From assembly GCA_965247385.1 (NCBI GenBank), contig CBDFHG010000002.1, forward strand, positions 186,001 to 250,000: DNA of 64,000 nt, given 5' to 3'. Positions 1-10,876 of this stretch are shown piece after piece. This DNA comes from Thermohalobaculum sp965247385. Lineage in GTDB: Bacteria; Pseudomonadota; Alphaproteobacteria; Rhodobacterales; Rhodobacteraceae. The notes under the pieces were generated by a model that saw only the letters and a program-made list of their open reading frames with translations, had not been told where the DNA came from and did no database searches. How positions within the stretch are numbered: position 1 is the stretch's first letter; each line of letters opens with the position of its first letter. Both the position numbers and the translations under genes were made by a program.

Positions 1-2565
<2,565 letters not shown>

Positions 2566-2607
2566 GGTTTTGCGGGTTCCTCTGGCGGCGTGGTCAGGCG
2601 GCCATTC

Positions 2608-3615
2608 TCAGGCGACGGCGGTGGTTTCGTGGTCTTTGTGGCTGGGTTCGTTTCTGGTATCGGCCACGGCGTCGAACAGCAAACTGACGAACTGGATCAT
2701 CATCGTCACCGCGAACACCGCCAGGAACCCGGCCATGAAGTATTTCACATACATGCCGAAACCGGTCTGGGTGGTCTCGTAGACCAGGATCGGGCTGACG
2801 ATGATGTTGGCCTTGCCCCACATGCCGATCAGCAGGATGGTCCAGCACAGCGTGATCCCCAGCAGGACCGAGCCGACCGCGTTGACCCGGCCCTGGGTCC
2901 GTTGCCGGAACCCCGCATACAGCACATCGACCCGCACATGGCCGTCCTCCAGCAAGGTGTAGGCGCTGGCGAACAGGAACAGCGCCGCGTACCAGAACCG
3001 CACCAGGTCACCCATGAAGGCCTGCTCATACGAGAAGATGAAGCGCGAGAACACGATCATCAGTTCGGCCGCCACGACCAGCAGCGCCAGCCATATGAAG
3101 CCCAGCGAGCGGTTGAAGCAGGCGATGACGATGCCGACGGCGGCGATTGGCAGGTGAACCCAGTGGCCCCGGAACACCGACCTGCCCAGGTCCAGAGCCA
3201 ATTCGTCACCGAACAGCCCCGGCAGCAGGCCCTCGACGCGCAGGAACGAAACCACGGCGTCGGCCAGGCCGACCAGCAGCACCACCCAGAAGGCGGCGCG
3301 AACAATGAAAGCGTTGAAGTCCGAGATCAGCTTGGCGTCGGCACGCAGGCTGCGGTCCGGCGTTCGCAGAACCCGCAGGCTCGTCGCCACGGGCAGCGCA
3401 ACGTAAATCGCCACCTGTAACCACATCCAGGCATTGGGGTCGCCATTCGACTGCCAGCCGAACAGCGATCCGGTGCCCGGCAGGCCAATCCAGAAGGTGA
3501 GATAGGCGTTGATCAGGAAAGCCGCCATGCTCGACAGGACCAACCAGCCGAAGATACGAACGGCGGGGGCGGGCGCGGCTTGTGCGGCCCGTTCTGTTGC
3601 CTTCACGCCAGCCAT
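2608..3615 (-). CDS. dctQ: TRAP transporter small permease (DctQ family)
   Basis: Small membrane subunit that partners DctM in a TRAP uptake system. The product has 335 residues, about twice the usual four-helix DctQ. It has extra hydrophobic segments near residues 22-45, 65-80 and 108-128 before the DctQ-like core (roughly residues 180-320, with an FSRFIFSYEQAFMGDL stretch). The C-terminal tail is charged. It lies between dctP, from which it is separated by two hairpins, and dctM. Specificity is not predictable from this subunit. Family assignment rests on context plus membrane topology and is firm. Confidence 0.88.
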   Translation of the reverse strand: MAGVKATERAAQAAPAPAVRIFGWLVLSSMAAFLINAYLTFWIGLPGTGSLFGWQSNGDPNAWMWLQVAIYVALPVATSLRVLRTPDRSLRADAKLISDFNAFIVRAAFWVVLLVGLADAVVSFLRVEGLLPGLFGDELALDLGRSVFRGHWVHLPIAAVGIVIACFNRSLGFIWLALLVVAAELMIVFSRFIFSYEQAFMGDLVRFWYAALFLFASAYTLLEDGHVRVDVLYAGFRQRTQGRVNAVGSVLLGITLCWTILLIGMWGKANIIVSPILVYETTQTGFGMYVKYFMAGFLAVFAVTMMIQFVSLLFDAVADTRNEPSHKDHETTAVA

Positions 3616-3654
3616 CTGGGCGCTCTCCTCACGCAGGGGATCTGTTCAAAAGCA

Positions 3655-3721
3655 GGGCGAGGCCGTAACTTCGCCCAGAAGATCAATTCGAAAGCGGGGC
3701 AAGGCTGCAGCCTCGCCCCGC
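3655..3721 (-). promoter_or_regulatory. Two successive hairpins between dctP and dctQ
   Basis: The 134-base gap between the binding-protein gene and the permease genes holds two inverted repeats. One has 6-bp arms at 3655-3660 and 3671-3676. The other is a near-perfect ~13-bp-arm hairpin at 3694-3721 (GCGGGGC...GCCCCGC). No T-run follows, so they are more likely mRNA-stability or partial-termination elements that let the abundant binding protein be made in excess of the permeases. That role is an inference from similar placement in other binding-protein operons. Confidence 0.5.
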
Positions 3722-3749
3722 AAATCGAGCAATCGTGATTACGATTGGA

Positions 3750-4844
3750 TCATATGCCCAGCACGCGGTTGCGCTTGAGCGAGTACGAGATATCCGCACG
3801 CTTCATCCAGCCGCCGACATCGGTACGCGCGGCCGAATGGCTGTCGAAGATTCGGCCAGCGAGTTCGCTGTGCGAACGGGCCTCTGCCTCGACTTCCGCG
3901 GCGGCTTCGCCGAAGCTGTCATAGACGTCGTCGTTGAACTCCCTCAGGATGACGCCGTTCTCGGTCACCAGCTTGCGCAGGTAAGTACCGTTATTGGCGT
4001 TGGTCTCGGCCATGGTGCGCGAGTTTTCCTCGTTGCACGCTGCCTGGATGATCGCCTGAAGGTTGCTGGAAAGACCACCCCACCACGAGGCGTTCATGCC
4101 GAAGCCAAGCTGTGCGCCCGGCTCGTGCATGCCCGGCCAGTAGTAGTATCTGGCCGCCTCGTAGAACTTCATGAAGTAGTCGTTGAAGGGGCCGACCCAC
4201 TCGGTGGCGTCGATCGCGCCGGAAACCAGGTTCTCGTAGATCTGGCCGCCCGGCAGCGAGACCGGCGAGGCGCCCAGCTTGGCCATCACGTCGCCGCCCA
4301 GGCCCGGGATACGCATCTTGAGGCCCTTCAGGTCGTCTGCCGACTCGATTTCCTTGTTGAACCAGCCGCCCATCTGGCAGCCGGTGTTGCCGCAGGCGAA
4401 GGCCTTCAGGCCGAAGCCGCTGGACAACTCGTCCCACAGTTCCTGGCCGCCCATGTACTTGATCCAGGCGTCAATCTCGGTGTAGGTCAGGCCGAACGGA
4501 ATGGCGGTGAAGGGCGCGAAGCCCGGGTGCTTGCCCTTCCAGTAGTACTCGGCGGCGATATAGGCCTGGGCGTTGCCCGATGCGACCTCGTCGAAGCTGT
4601 CGAAGGCACCGACACGCTCGCCGGCGGCGAAGTACTGCACCGCCAGTGCGCCGTCGCTCAGTTCCTCGATCCGCGCGGCCAGGCGCTGGGCCGGGATGCC
4701 GAGGCCGGGGAAGTCGCGCGGCCAGGTCGAGACGATGACCATGTCGACCTTGCTCTGCGCCACCGCCGGTGCTGCAAGCGCAGAGGCTGTGGTAGCTGCG
4801 CCCGCGGTCAGCGCGGCGCCCTTCAAGAATTTACGGCGTTCCAT
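3750..4844 (-). CDS. dctP: TRAP transporter substrate-binding protein (DctP family)
   Basis: Periplasmic solute-binding protein that captures the substrate and hands it to DctQM. The 364-residue product starts with a twin-arginine-type signal (MERRKFLKGAA, then an Ala-rich hydrophobic stretch with a likely cleavage after AAPAVA near residue 28). The rest is a DctP fold. A good ribosome site (GGAGGAAT) lies 6 bases before the ATG at 4844. It is the first gene of the dctP-dctQ-dctM operon. The 192-base gap to tkt should hold its promoter and contains a 14-bp perfect palindrome at 4948-4961. The ligand is unknown; a carboxylate or 2-oxo acid would be usual for the family. Confidence 0.92.
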   Translation of the reverse strand: MERRKFLKGAALTAGAATTASALAAPAVAQSKVDMVIVSTWPRDFPGLGIPAQRLAARIEELSDGALAVQYFAAGERVGAFDSFDEVASGNAQAYIAAEYYWKGKHPGFAPFTAIPFGLTYTEIDAWIKYMGGQELWDELSSGFGLKAFACGNTGCQMGGWFNKEIESADDLKGLKMRIPGLGGDVMAKLGASPVSLPGGQIYENLVSGAIDATEWVGPFNDYFMKFYEAARYYYWPGMHEPGAQLGFGMNASWWGGLSSNLQAIIQAACNEENSRTMAETNANNGTYLRKLVTENGVILREFNDDVYDSFGEAAAEVEAEARSHSELAGRIFDSHSAARTDVGGWMKRADISYSLKRNRVLGI

Positions 4845-5036
4845 GTGTATTCCTCCGATTGTTGGTTGTTTTTGCTACGACCCGGTATTCGTGCCAAATT
4901 ATTCTGGTAGCGAATTTCGTTCGTGAACCCCCTCCCAGTGAGCGCATCGCGCTGCAGCGCGCGCCGACTGTATCCGGCAGATATGCCCTTCGCAAGCCCG
5001 CGCGCAAGCCCGGCGCCGGCTTGACGTGGCAGAGCA

Positions 5037-7052
5037 TCACATTAGCGCCACCGCCTTCCCGGCAACCGCTTCCGCCGTGATACCGAAATGCTTGTACAAC
5101 GCGCCCACCGGGGCCGAAGCGCCAAAGCCCTCCATGCCCACGAACGCCGATTTCTTCTCGGACCCGCGCTCGCCCATCAGCCAGCGGTCCCAGCCCTGGC
5201 GCACCGCCGCCTCGATACCAACCCGCACCGCATTCGCCGGCAGCACCTTGCGGCGATAGGTTTCGTCCTGGGCTTCGAACAGCTCCCAGCACGGCATCGA
5301 AACCACCCGCGCGCCCAGCCCCTTGGCCTCCAGCAACGCCTTGGCCTCCATGGCGATGGCAATCTCCGAGCCGGTGGCCAACAGGATCACCCGGCGCTTG
5401 TGGTCGGCCTCGGCCAGCACATAAGCCCCGCACGCCGTCAGGTTCTGGTTGGTGTGCTTAACCCGCACCGTCGGCAACCCCTGCCGGGTCAGCGCCAGCA
5501 CGCTGGGCGCGCGGCTGGTCAGCGCAATCTCCCAGGCTTCCGCCGTCTCCACGGCATCCGCCGGGCGGAACACCTGCAAGTTCGGCGTCGCGCGCAGCAT
5601 CGCCAGATGCTCGATCGGCTGATGCGTCGGCCCGTCCTCGCCCAGCCCGATGCTGTCATGGGTCATCACATAGACCACCCGCTGCCCCATCAGCGCACTC
5701 AGACGGATGGCGCCGCGGGCGTAGTCGGTGAAGCACAGGAAGGTGCCGCCATAGGGCGCAACGCCGCCATGCAGCGCCATGCCGTTCATCGCCGCCGCCA
5801 TGCCGTGCTCGCGGATGCCGTAATAGACATAGCGCCCGTCGCGGCTGCCCACATCGAAGGTTCCCAGCCCCGGCGTCAGTGTGTTGTTCGATCCCGTCAG
5901 ATCGGCCGAGCCGCCAATCGTCTCCGGCATTACCGGGTTGATCGCCGCCAAGGCATTCTCGCTGGCCTTGCGGGTGGCGACCTTGGGCTGATCGGCTGAA
6001 ATCTGCCGCTTCAGGGCCCTGACGGCGCCCGCCAGCTTCTTTGGTGCGTCTCCAGCCACGATCCGGCCGAACTCCGCCTGCTTGGCGTTCGACAGGTTGC
6101 CCAGCCAAGTCTGCCACTCCTCGCGCGCCGCTGCACCCCGCGCGGCGGTCGCCCGCCAATCTGCGCGAATCGCCTCGGGGATCTCGAACGGCCTGTGGTG
6201 CCAACCATAGGCCGCGCGCGCGCCGGCGATGTCGCTGGCCCCCAACGGCGCGCCATGCGCCTTGGCGGTGTCCTGCTTGGTTGGTGCGCCCAGCCCGATA
6301 TGGGTCTTGCAGGCGATCAAGGTCGGCGCATCGTTACTCCGGGCCCATGTCAGCGCCTCATCGATCTCGGCGACGTCATGACCGTCGATGGCGCGCACCT
6401 CCCAACCGCAGGCGGCGAACCGCGCCAACTGGTTGGTGGCGTCCGACAGCGACAGCTTGCCGTCGATCGAGATGCCGTTGTCGTCCCACAGCAGCACCAG
6501 CTTGGAAAGTTTCTGGCGCCCGGCCAGGGTGATCGCCTCCTGGCTGATCCCCTCCATCAGGCAGCCATCCCCAGCGATCACATAGGTATGATGGTTCACC
6601 ACCTTGTGCCCGAACCGCGCCGCCATCGACTGCTCCGCCATCGCCATGCCGACGGCATTCGCCAGCCCCTGGCCCAGCGGCCCGGTGGTGGTCTCGATGC
6701 CCTGGGCATGACCGTATTCAGGATGCCCCGCCGTGCGCGAACCCAGTTGGCGGAAGTTCCTGATCTCATCCAGCGTCATGTCGTCATAGCCGGTCAGGTG
6801 CAGCAACCCGTAGAGCAGCATCGAGCCATGCCCGGCCGACAGCACGAATCGGTCGCGATCGGGCCAGTCCGGCACCGCCGGATCGAACTTCAGATGGTTG
6901 TCGAACAGCACCGTCGCTACATCGGCCATACCCATCGGCATCCCCGGATGCCCGGATTGCGCCGCTTCCACCGCGTCCATCGCCAGCACCCTCAACGCAT
7001 TCGCCATGGCGAAGCGGCGCGGGTCGTCAGCCTTCATTTTCTCGATTGTCAC
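5037..7052 (-). CDS. tkt: Transketolase
   Basis: Thiamine-diphosphate enzyme that moves two-carbon ketol units between sugar phosphates in the pentose phosphate pathway. The N-terminal domain shows SGHPGMPMGMADV near residue 30 and the TPP/metal motif GDGCLMEG. The central domain has the family motif EDGPTHQPIEHL. The C-terminal domain ends in KHFGITAEAVAGKA. I chose GTG at 7052 (VTIEKMKADDPRR), which has GGGGGACA just upstream and gives 671 residues, the usual size. An ATG at 7037 is the alternative; a start at 7193 would add an implausible 47-residue leader. It is transcribed away from the zapA cluster. Confidence 0.93.
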   Translation of the reverse strand: MTIEKMKADDPRRFAMANALRVLAMDAVEAAQSGHPGMPMGMADVATVLFDNHLKFDPAVPDWPDRDRFVLSAGHGSMLLYGLLHLTGYDDMTLDEIRNFRQLGSRTAGHPEYGHAQGIETTTGPLGQGLANAVGMAMAEQSMAARFGHKVVNHHTYVIAGDGCLMEGISQEAITLAGRQKLSKLVLLWDDNGISIDGKLSLSDATNQLARFAACGWEVRAIDGHDVAEIDEALTWARSNDAPTLIACKTHIGLGAPTKQDTAKAHGAPLGASDIAGARAAYGWHHRPFEIPEAIRADWRATAARGAAAREEWQTWLGNLSNAKQAEFGRIVAGDAPKKLAGAVRALKRQISADQPKVATRKASENALAAINPVMPETIGGSADLTGSNNTLTPGLGTFDVGSRDGRYVYYGIREHGMAAAMNGMALHGGVAPYGGTFLCFTDYARGAIRLSALMGQRVVYVMTHDSIGLGEDGPTHQPIEHLAMLRATPNLQVFRPADAVETAEAWEIALTSRAPSVLALTRQGLPTVRVKHTNQNLTACGAYVLAEADHKRRVILLATGSEIAIAMEAKALLEAKGLGARVVSMPCWELFEAQDETYRRKVLPANAVRVGIEAAVRQGWDRWLMGERGSEKKSAFVGMEGFGASAPVGALYKHFGITAEAVAGKAVALM

Positions 7053-7448
7053 TCTGTCCCCCAGGGATGCGGACGCGTCGGACGGCGCGGCCCAGATATC
7101 TTGGCCAAGGAACCATTGCCAGAAAACCTCAGCCCGAAATTGCCTCGCGAAAATGCTGTTCGGCGGGCAGGGGGTCAACCCCGACATGCCCAAGTGAGAC
7201 AGAAAGCCCGCATCACTCGCCGCAAGACGGTGGATTTACACCAAATTCGCCCGCGGAGATACTTGCAATGGGGGGCATTGTCGGGTGATGATTCAAACTG
7301 CCGGGTGCCAAATGCCTTGAAAAAGCGAATCCCCTCCCAAGATTCACCGAAGTTTGGTGGGCGACAAGCCGGGATGGCGGCCGGATCGGACCAAGGGGCC
7401 AGAAGGCCGGAGCGGGCAGACACAGGCAGAGACGGGGAACAGAAGCAG

Positions 7449-7727
7449 ATGTCGGAACTTGACAACGCGCTGGATCGGTTGGGCGAAGCGGTTTCCAACC
7501 TGATCGCGGCGTCCGAACAGGGACCCGCCGCTTTCAGTGCCGAGGAGGCGGCGACGGCACGAATCACGGAATTGCAATCCGAACGCGACCGGCTCCAGGC
7601 CGAGGTCGACGAGCTTAGCGCCCTGCGCGAAGACGACGCCCGTCTACGTGCCGAAGCGGCCGATGCCGTGAAGGTCGCGCTCACAGACCTCCGCAGCCTT
7701 GTCGCAATCCAGGAAACGGTGGAATAG
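7449..7727 (+). CDS. Small coiled-coil protein upstream of zapA
   Basis: A 92-residue, Glu/Ala/Arg-rich protein with no hydrophobic segment. Residues ~35-85 have heptad-like spacing (ELQSERDRLQAEVDEL), so a coiled coil is likely. The gene ends 10 bases before the zapA start, so the two are probably co-transcribed. A short coiled-coil ORF at this place is common in Rhodobacterales, and a role linked to ZapA or the division ring is plausible but unproven. The start is the ATG at 7449. The ~400 bases between this start and tkt hold the divergent promoters and no other convincing gene. Confidence 0.75.
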   Translation: MSELDNALDRLGEAVSNLIAASEQGPAAFSAEEAATARITELQSERDRLQAEVDELSALREDDARLRAEAADAVKVALTDLRSLVAIQETVE

Positions 7728-7737
7728 GGAGAACGCA

Positions 7738-8115
7738 ATGCCCGAGGTTACAGTGGATGTCGCCGGACGCAGTTACCGGTTGGGTTGCGGCCCGGACGAG
7801 GAGGAGCATCTCACCGGTCTCGCGGCGAATCTCGACACCGAGGCGCGCGGATTGCTGCGCCAGTTCGGCCAGATGTCCGAGGGGCGGCTGCTGGTGATGA
7901 CCGCGCTGATGATCGCCGACCGCCTCGCCGAGACCGAGGACAAGACCTACCAGACCGAGCAGCGCCTCGCCAAGTCGGAGAAGCTCGCGAACGGCCGCGC
8001 CGAGTCCACGGACATGTTCGACCCGGAGCGCGAGGAAGAACTGACCAGCCGCATCAACGCGCTGGTCGCCCAGATCGAAAACATGGGTGGGCAGGAGGAT
8101 GCCTCCACCCAATGA
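7738..8115 (+). CDS. zapA: Cell division protein ZapA
   Basis: ZapA binds and bundles FtsZ at the division site. The 125-residue product has the N-terminal ZapA strand pattern (PEVTVDVAGRSYRLGCG...EEEHLTGLAANLD) and the helix RLLVMTALMIADRLAE, followed by a coiled-coil C-terminal half. The ATG at 7738 is chosen because AGGGAGA lies 6 bases upstream; a longer frame from 7699 would add 13 residues unlike the family. It sits in the usual place before the 6S RNA and the 5-formyl-THF cyclo-ligase, although a decayed gene has come in between. Confidence 0.92.
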   Translation: MPEVTVDVAGRSYRLGCGPDEEEHLTGLAANLDTEARGLLRQFGQMSEGRLLVMTALMIADRLAETEDKTYQTEQRLAKSEKLANGRAESTDMFDPEREEELTSRINALVAQIENMGGQEDASTQ

Positions 8116-8161
8116 TCGGACCCAATGATTTGCCAATGATTTGAACGAGTGATCGCATTGA

Positions 8162-8506
8162 CCCTGGAATCTCCAGCTTGAACCCGGCAGTTCAACCGGT
8201 TCCAGCGGCCACGCGGCCCTGTTTCCACTGGTTTCGTTTCGCCCGGGCAACGGAGAACCTGTCACCTTCCGCCACCGCACCGGCGCCAACCTTGCGCACT
8301 ATTTTGTCGGCGACAAGGTGCCCGTCATCTATTTGCCCGAGCGACCTGACGAAGCCCTGATCGTGGAAGAGCGCGCCAACTGGTTGCTGCCGGGCGTGTT
8401 GCTGCTGGTGGGGCCGCTCCTGATCATGCTGTCGCTGCGCGGCATTGTCGTTACGAGCCACAAACTTGCAAGGGCAAGCCCAAAGCCTCCACACCGAAAT
8501 CCTTGA
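8162..8506 (+). pseudogene. DUF3592-family membrane protein remnant
   Basis: This frame encodes a recognisable DUF3592 core: VTFRHRTGANLAHYFVGDKV, then PVIYLPERPDEALI, then a hydrophobic helix WLLPGVLLLVGPLLIMLSL. The frame opens right after a TGA at 8159-8161 and has no ATG, GTG or TTG before the core. The N-terminal transmembrane helix normal for the family is missing. It is therefore best read as a 5'-truncated relic. An ATG-less internal start (for example near 8318) would yield only half a domain. It lies between zapA and the 6S-like RNA. Confidence 0.6.
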
Positions 8507-8542
8507 ACCCTTTTCAACTGGCACGGCACACCCTATCTTGTC

Positions 8543-8712
8543 GGGTGGCGGGTGCTGTCCCCCTCGTCAGAGGCCAGCATCCTGGTGGCCTATCTTTTCG
8601 AACGGGAGCTGGCTCTGCGACTGGCCGTGGCCTAACGCACCTGGCACCCACCTGGTACTCCAGGCTCGCGAGGATCTGAAACCTCGACGGTCGCGACGGG
8701 CCCGCCACCCTT
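8543..8712 (+). ncRNA. ssrS: 6S RNA (SsrS)
   Basis: The position between zapA and the 5-formyl-THF cyclo-ligase gene is the classic site of 6S RNA, the regulator that binds sigma70 RNA polymerase. A 10-bp closing stem joins GGGTGGCGGG (8543-8552) and CCCGCCACCC (8701-8710), giving a ~170-base transcript of the right size. A -10-like TATCTT lies at 8534-8539. The interior contains further self-complementary stretches and no convincing ORF. The exact ends are estimates, and the call rests on synteny plus the closing helix. Confidence 0.72.
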
Positions 8713-8784
8713 CCCCCCCTGTATGCCCCCCGGGATGAACCGCACTCCCTTGAAAGGGCAGCCCACCCGCGTTAGGCAACGGCG

Positions 8785-9393
8785 ATGGACGATCTCCCCG
8801 ACATGAAGGCCGCCCTGCGCAAGCAGGCCTTTGCGCGCCGCCGCGAAGCCCGCGCCGCCGACCTCGCCGCAAATGGCGAGGCGTCACGCGCGGCAATGGA
8901 CCATTTCCTCGCCGCCCGTCTCCACACCGGGGCCGAAATCATTTCCGGATACCGCCCGATCCGCACCGAAATCGACCCGACGCCGCTGATGGACGCCCTG
9001 CACACTGCCGGTCATCGTCTTTGCGTGCCGGTGATCCAGGGCAGGGGGCTGGCGCTGAAGTTCCGCGAATGGCACCCCGGTGCCGAGATGATCGAGGGCG
9101 AATTCGGTGCCCTGATCCCGGCCGCCGGCGACTGGCTCGACCCCCAACTCCTGATTGCCCCGCTGCTTGCCTTCGATACGGCGGGCTGGCGCCTCGGCTA
9201 TGGCGGCGGCTTCTACGACCGCTCGCTGGAAGGGCTGCGCGCAAAACGTCGAACCTTGGCGACCGGCTTCGCCTACAGCATCCAGCAGATCGAGGCTGTC
9301 CCCATCGATTCGACCGACCAGCCCCTCGACGCCATCGTCACCGAACAAGGCCAAATACGGCCAAAGCCCGAACACATGGGAGGGCAGGCCTGA
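8785..9393 (+). CDS. fau: 5-formyltetrahydrofolate cyclo-ligase
   Basis: ATP-dependent enzyme that converts 5-formyl-THF to 5,10-methenyl-THF, returning this inhibitory folate to the C1 pool. The 202-residue product shows the N-terminal KAALRKQAFARRRE helix, the SGYRPIRTEID strand, and the signature LGYGGGFYDR near residues 136-146. The gene is downstream of the 6S-like RNA, as in many proteobacteria, and its stop overlaps the next start (ATGA at 9390-9395), so translation of the two is coupled. Confidence 0.92.
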   Translation: MDDLPDMKAALRKQAFARRREARAADLAANGEASRAAMDHFLAARLHTGAEIISGYRPIRTEIDPTPLMDALHTAGHRLCVPVIQGRGLALKFREWHPGAEMIEGEFGALIPAAGDWLDPQLLIAPLLAFDTAGWRLGYGGGFYDRSLEGLRAKRRTLATGFAYSIQQIEAVPIDSTDQPLDAIVTEQGQIRPKPEHMGGQA

Positions 9394-10211
9394 TGCGCCT
9401 CCTATTCCTTGGCGATCTGGTTGGCCGTGCCGGGCGCGCCGCCGCCATCAAGGCGATGCCCCGCCTGCGCGTCGATTGGAAGCTCGATTTCATCGCCGTC
9501 AACGCCGAGAACGCCGCCTCCGGTTTCGGCCTGACCGCCGCAATAGCCGATCAGATCTTTGCCGCCGGGGCCGATTGCATCACCCTGGGCGACCACGCCT
9601 TCGACCAGAAGGAGATGCTGACCCATATCGAGCGCGAGCCCCGCATCCTTCGCCCCCTGAACTACGCCAGGAGCGCCCCCGGCCGGGGCTCCGCGCTGAT
9701 CGGCGCAACCCGGGGGCGCAAGGTCTTCGTCGCCGTGGCGTTGGGGCGGGTTTTCATGAAACAACCCTTCGACGACCCGTTCTCCGCCCTCGACGCGGCC
9801 CTGAAGACCGCGCCCCTCGGCGGTTTGGCGCATGCCTCCATCGTCGAGATCCACGCCGAGGCGACCTCCGAGAAGATGGCCACCGGCCACTGGTGCGACG
9901 GCCGCGCCAGCCTGGTTATCGGCTCCCACACCCATATTCCCACGGCGGATGCGATGATCCTGCCCAAGGGCACCGCCTACCAGACCGACGCCGGCATGTG
10001 CGGCGACTACGATTCGATCATCGGTATGGACAAGCTGGAACCGATGAAGCGTTTCGTCACCGGCATGAACACCACCCGTTTCGCGCCCGCCCGCGGCGAG
10101 CCCACCCTCTGCGGCACCTATGTCGAGACCGACGACAAAACTGGTCTGGCCCGCAAAATCGCCCCCATACGACTTAATGGAAAACTCGAAAATACCAGTA
10201 TATCCATTTGA
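9393..10211 (+). CDS. YmdB-type metallophosphoesterase (TIGR00282 family)
   Basis: Predicted binuclear-metal phosphoesterase of the YmdB/DR1281 family; some members hydrolyse 2',3'-cAMP. The 272 residues begin LLFLGDLVGRAGR (first metal ligand) and contain NAENAASGFG. A GDHAFDQKE sequence stands where many family members have GNH, and GSHTHIPTAD is the C-terminal metal site. The Asn-to-Asp change may be normal for this lineage. Start and stop overlap places it in one operon with the cyclo-ligase. The last 12 codons are unusually AT-rich for this window. Confidence 0.85.
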   Translation: MRLLFLGDLVGRAGRAAAIKAMPRLRVDWKLDFIAVNAENAASGFGLTAAIADQIFAAGADCITLGDHAFDQKEMLTHIEREPRILRPLNYARSAPGRGSALIGATRGRKVFVAVALGRVFMKQPFDDPFSALDAALKTAPLGGLAHASIVEIHAEATSEKMATGHWCDGRASLVIGSHTHIPTADAMILPKGTAYQTDAGMCGDYDSIIGMDKLEPMKRFVTGMNTTRFAPARGEPTLCGTYVETDDKTGLARKIAPIRLNGKLENTSISI

Positions 10212-10876
10212 TATAACACAATATATATACCAACACTATGAACCCCGGAACCAACCACTCACACACGCCCTCGCCATCCCCACTGCCCCGGGCTTGACCC
10301 GGCCAGGATCTGCGGCGCCATGCGCAATTTCGAGCGAAATTGGCTCATTCGTCGGTCTGGGAAGGTGCGTAATCCCAAAGGGATAGGGCGATCGGCCTGG
10401 TTCCTGCAAGGTAGAAACCGTTCTAGTTCGAGACCGGCATTCGCACCAGACCAGCCTGCAATCGCGCGCTATTGATGTTTGATGTAAAGATTTAAAATAC
10501 TCCATTATCCAATTAATTATAATATAAAAATAGATTTCAGATTCCACATGAATCGACCTTCCCGCCCCGGGCCTGTTTGTCGTGAACCCGGCGTCTCTGC
10601 TCCGCGGTTCCCACCTTGCCTTGTTCAAACGGGCTCCGATTGGTCGGGGCAAAATCGAGCGGTCGTGCAACGACGGCCTTGCCAAAGAAATTACGGGCGA
10701 TCAGGTGCGGTCCGGTGCCGCTGAAGGCGGAACTCGTCGCAGGCGCCGATGGCTCGGTCAATTCAGTCCCTCCGGCCGCCCCCGCCGCTCCCACCACCCA
10801 AACCACATTGCGCCCACGCGCCAAAACTGAGACCATTGGCCCGAGCCACCGTGCCTTGACGCAGAGGACCCGCCCC
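10212..10876 (+). other. Gap without a convincing gene
   Basis: This 665-base stretch begins AT-rich (10180-10245 and again 10480-10545). It contains a short inverted repeat CAATTT/AAATTG near 10325-10342. Its right half reads like protein on the minus strand (10537-10735: a frame including ARNFFGKAVVARPLDFAP), but that frame has no good start and I do not recognise it. The promoter for the downstream permease must lie here. Nothing else can be supported. Confidence 0.4.

Noticed and set aside
10420..10475. tRNA-like end with a TTCGAGA loop and GCACCA
   Set aside because: The flanking bases cannot form a T-stem, and no acceptor or anticodon arm could be found.
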